11,292 nt of DNA, from NCBI GenBank assembly GCA_023818995.1, contig JAMWDA010000032.1, forward strand, positions 995 through 12,286, given 5' to 3'. The notes beneath the pieces were generated by a model. It was not told the DNA's origin, made no database searches, and saw nothing but the letters and a program-made list of their open reading frames with translations. This document shows positions 11,160 to 11,292 of this stretch, piece after piece. How positions within the stretch are numbered: the first letter of the stretch is position 1; every line of letters starts with the position of its first letter. The position numbers and the translations under genes were made by a program. The DNA is from Candidatus Omnitrophota bacterium (GTDB taxonomy: Bacteria; Omnitrophota; Gorgyraeia; Duberdicusellales; 4484-171).

Positions 11160-11292
11160 TTACTTTACTTCTACTGAGGGATTAGCATCGAATGGATTTG
11201 TTCTAATAGCTAAAGAAAAAAGATAGGGATAATTTTTACTTAGATGTTTCATATAATTTAACCATTGTAAAATTAACTGCTTATATGCTCTT
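11160..11292 (-). CDS. C-terminal end of an unidentified protein, runs off the right edge
   Basis: On the minus strand the frame is open from the right edge to TAA at 11162-11160, giving 43 C-terminal residues. They include QWLNYMKHLSKNYPYLFSLA (9-28) and then an IRTNPFD stretch. The composition (W, Y, P, aromatic clusters, charged ends) looks like genuine protein, and the YLFSLAIRTNPFD pattern reminds me of a conserved hypothetical family, though I cannot name it. It lies upstream of the histidine kinase gene in the same direction, separated by a 179-bp gap with the inverted repeat and kinase promoter. The competing plus-strand frame (11053-11226) overlaps it and is judged spurious. No function is proposed. 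Confidence 0.55.
   Translation of the reverse strand, partial: RAYKQLILQWLNYMKHLSKNYPYLFSLAIRTNPFDANPSVEVK

Noticed and set aside
11053..11226. Plus-strand 57-codon frame from ATG with a GAGG upstream and an (IF)n hydrophobic run
   Set aside because: The hydrophobic run is just the TATATT repeat translated, and its second half is antisense to the more protein-like minus-strand frame at 11160-11292.
1..11292. tRNA, rRNA, CRISPR array, insertion sequence or attachment site
   Set aside because: I looked through the intergenic regions on both strands and saw no cloverleaf arms, spaced direct repeats, transposase motifs or tRNA-end duplications.

Overview
The window is very AT-rich (about 30% GC by eye) and gene-dense. 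Its gene content points to an anaerobic or microaerophilic bacterium: hybrid cluster protein with an Rrf2 iron-sulfur regulator, QueH-type queuosine synthesis, a radical SAM enzyme, lipoprotein maturation by Lgt, and c-di-GMP signalling through PilZ. The mix of low GC, compact operons and divergent family members suggests an uncultivated lineage (something like Omnitrophota or a similar candidate phylum), but no phylogenetic marker is present, so that placement is a guess.

Minus-strand block, 1-2509: two adjacent units. The first is rrf2-hcp, a nitrosative-stress module with a well-placed inverted repeat over its promoter (hcp runs off the left edge). The second is a compact polyamine operon in the order speD - speE - speD paralogue, with 1-nt and 4-nt overlaps. 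The paralogue keeps the pyruvoyl Ser, His and Cys at the exact spacing of SpeD but has lost the Trp/Glu segment that handles AdoMet, so it is a candidate decarboxylase for another substrate, such as ornithine or arginine, that would supply the amine acceptor for SpeE.

Middle, 2510-4332: an AT-only divergent intergenic region, a small YkgJ-like cysteine-rich protein (+), and a membrane GT2 glycosyltransferase (-), convergent and overlapping by 15 bp. A mirrored pair of extended -10 promoters separates the glycosyltransferase from the next operon.

Plus-strand operon, 4333-9522: nth, a GH5 glycosidase with no signal peptide, a ribulose-phosphate-epimerase-like protein, queH, a YhcC/YtqA-type radical SAM protein, dtd and lgt. 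The first six are almost continuous (gaps of 0-14 nt or ATGA overlap); lgt follows after 82 nt. Three products concern tRNA (QueH, the radical SAM enzyme, Dtd). None of these genes has a convincing Shine-Dalgarno sequence.

Right part, 9523-11292: a near-consensus promoter drives a leader containing a strong Shine-Dalgarno sequence without a standard start codon, a hairpin and a terminator-like hairpin, then a TTG-start gene for an unrecognised 56-residue protein. Convergent to it on the minus strand are a PilZ protein and a sensor-less histidine kinase. Each has its own promoter, and the two promoter-leaders share the same layout and a nearly identical 15-nt box. The window ends in the C-terminus of another minus-strand gene.
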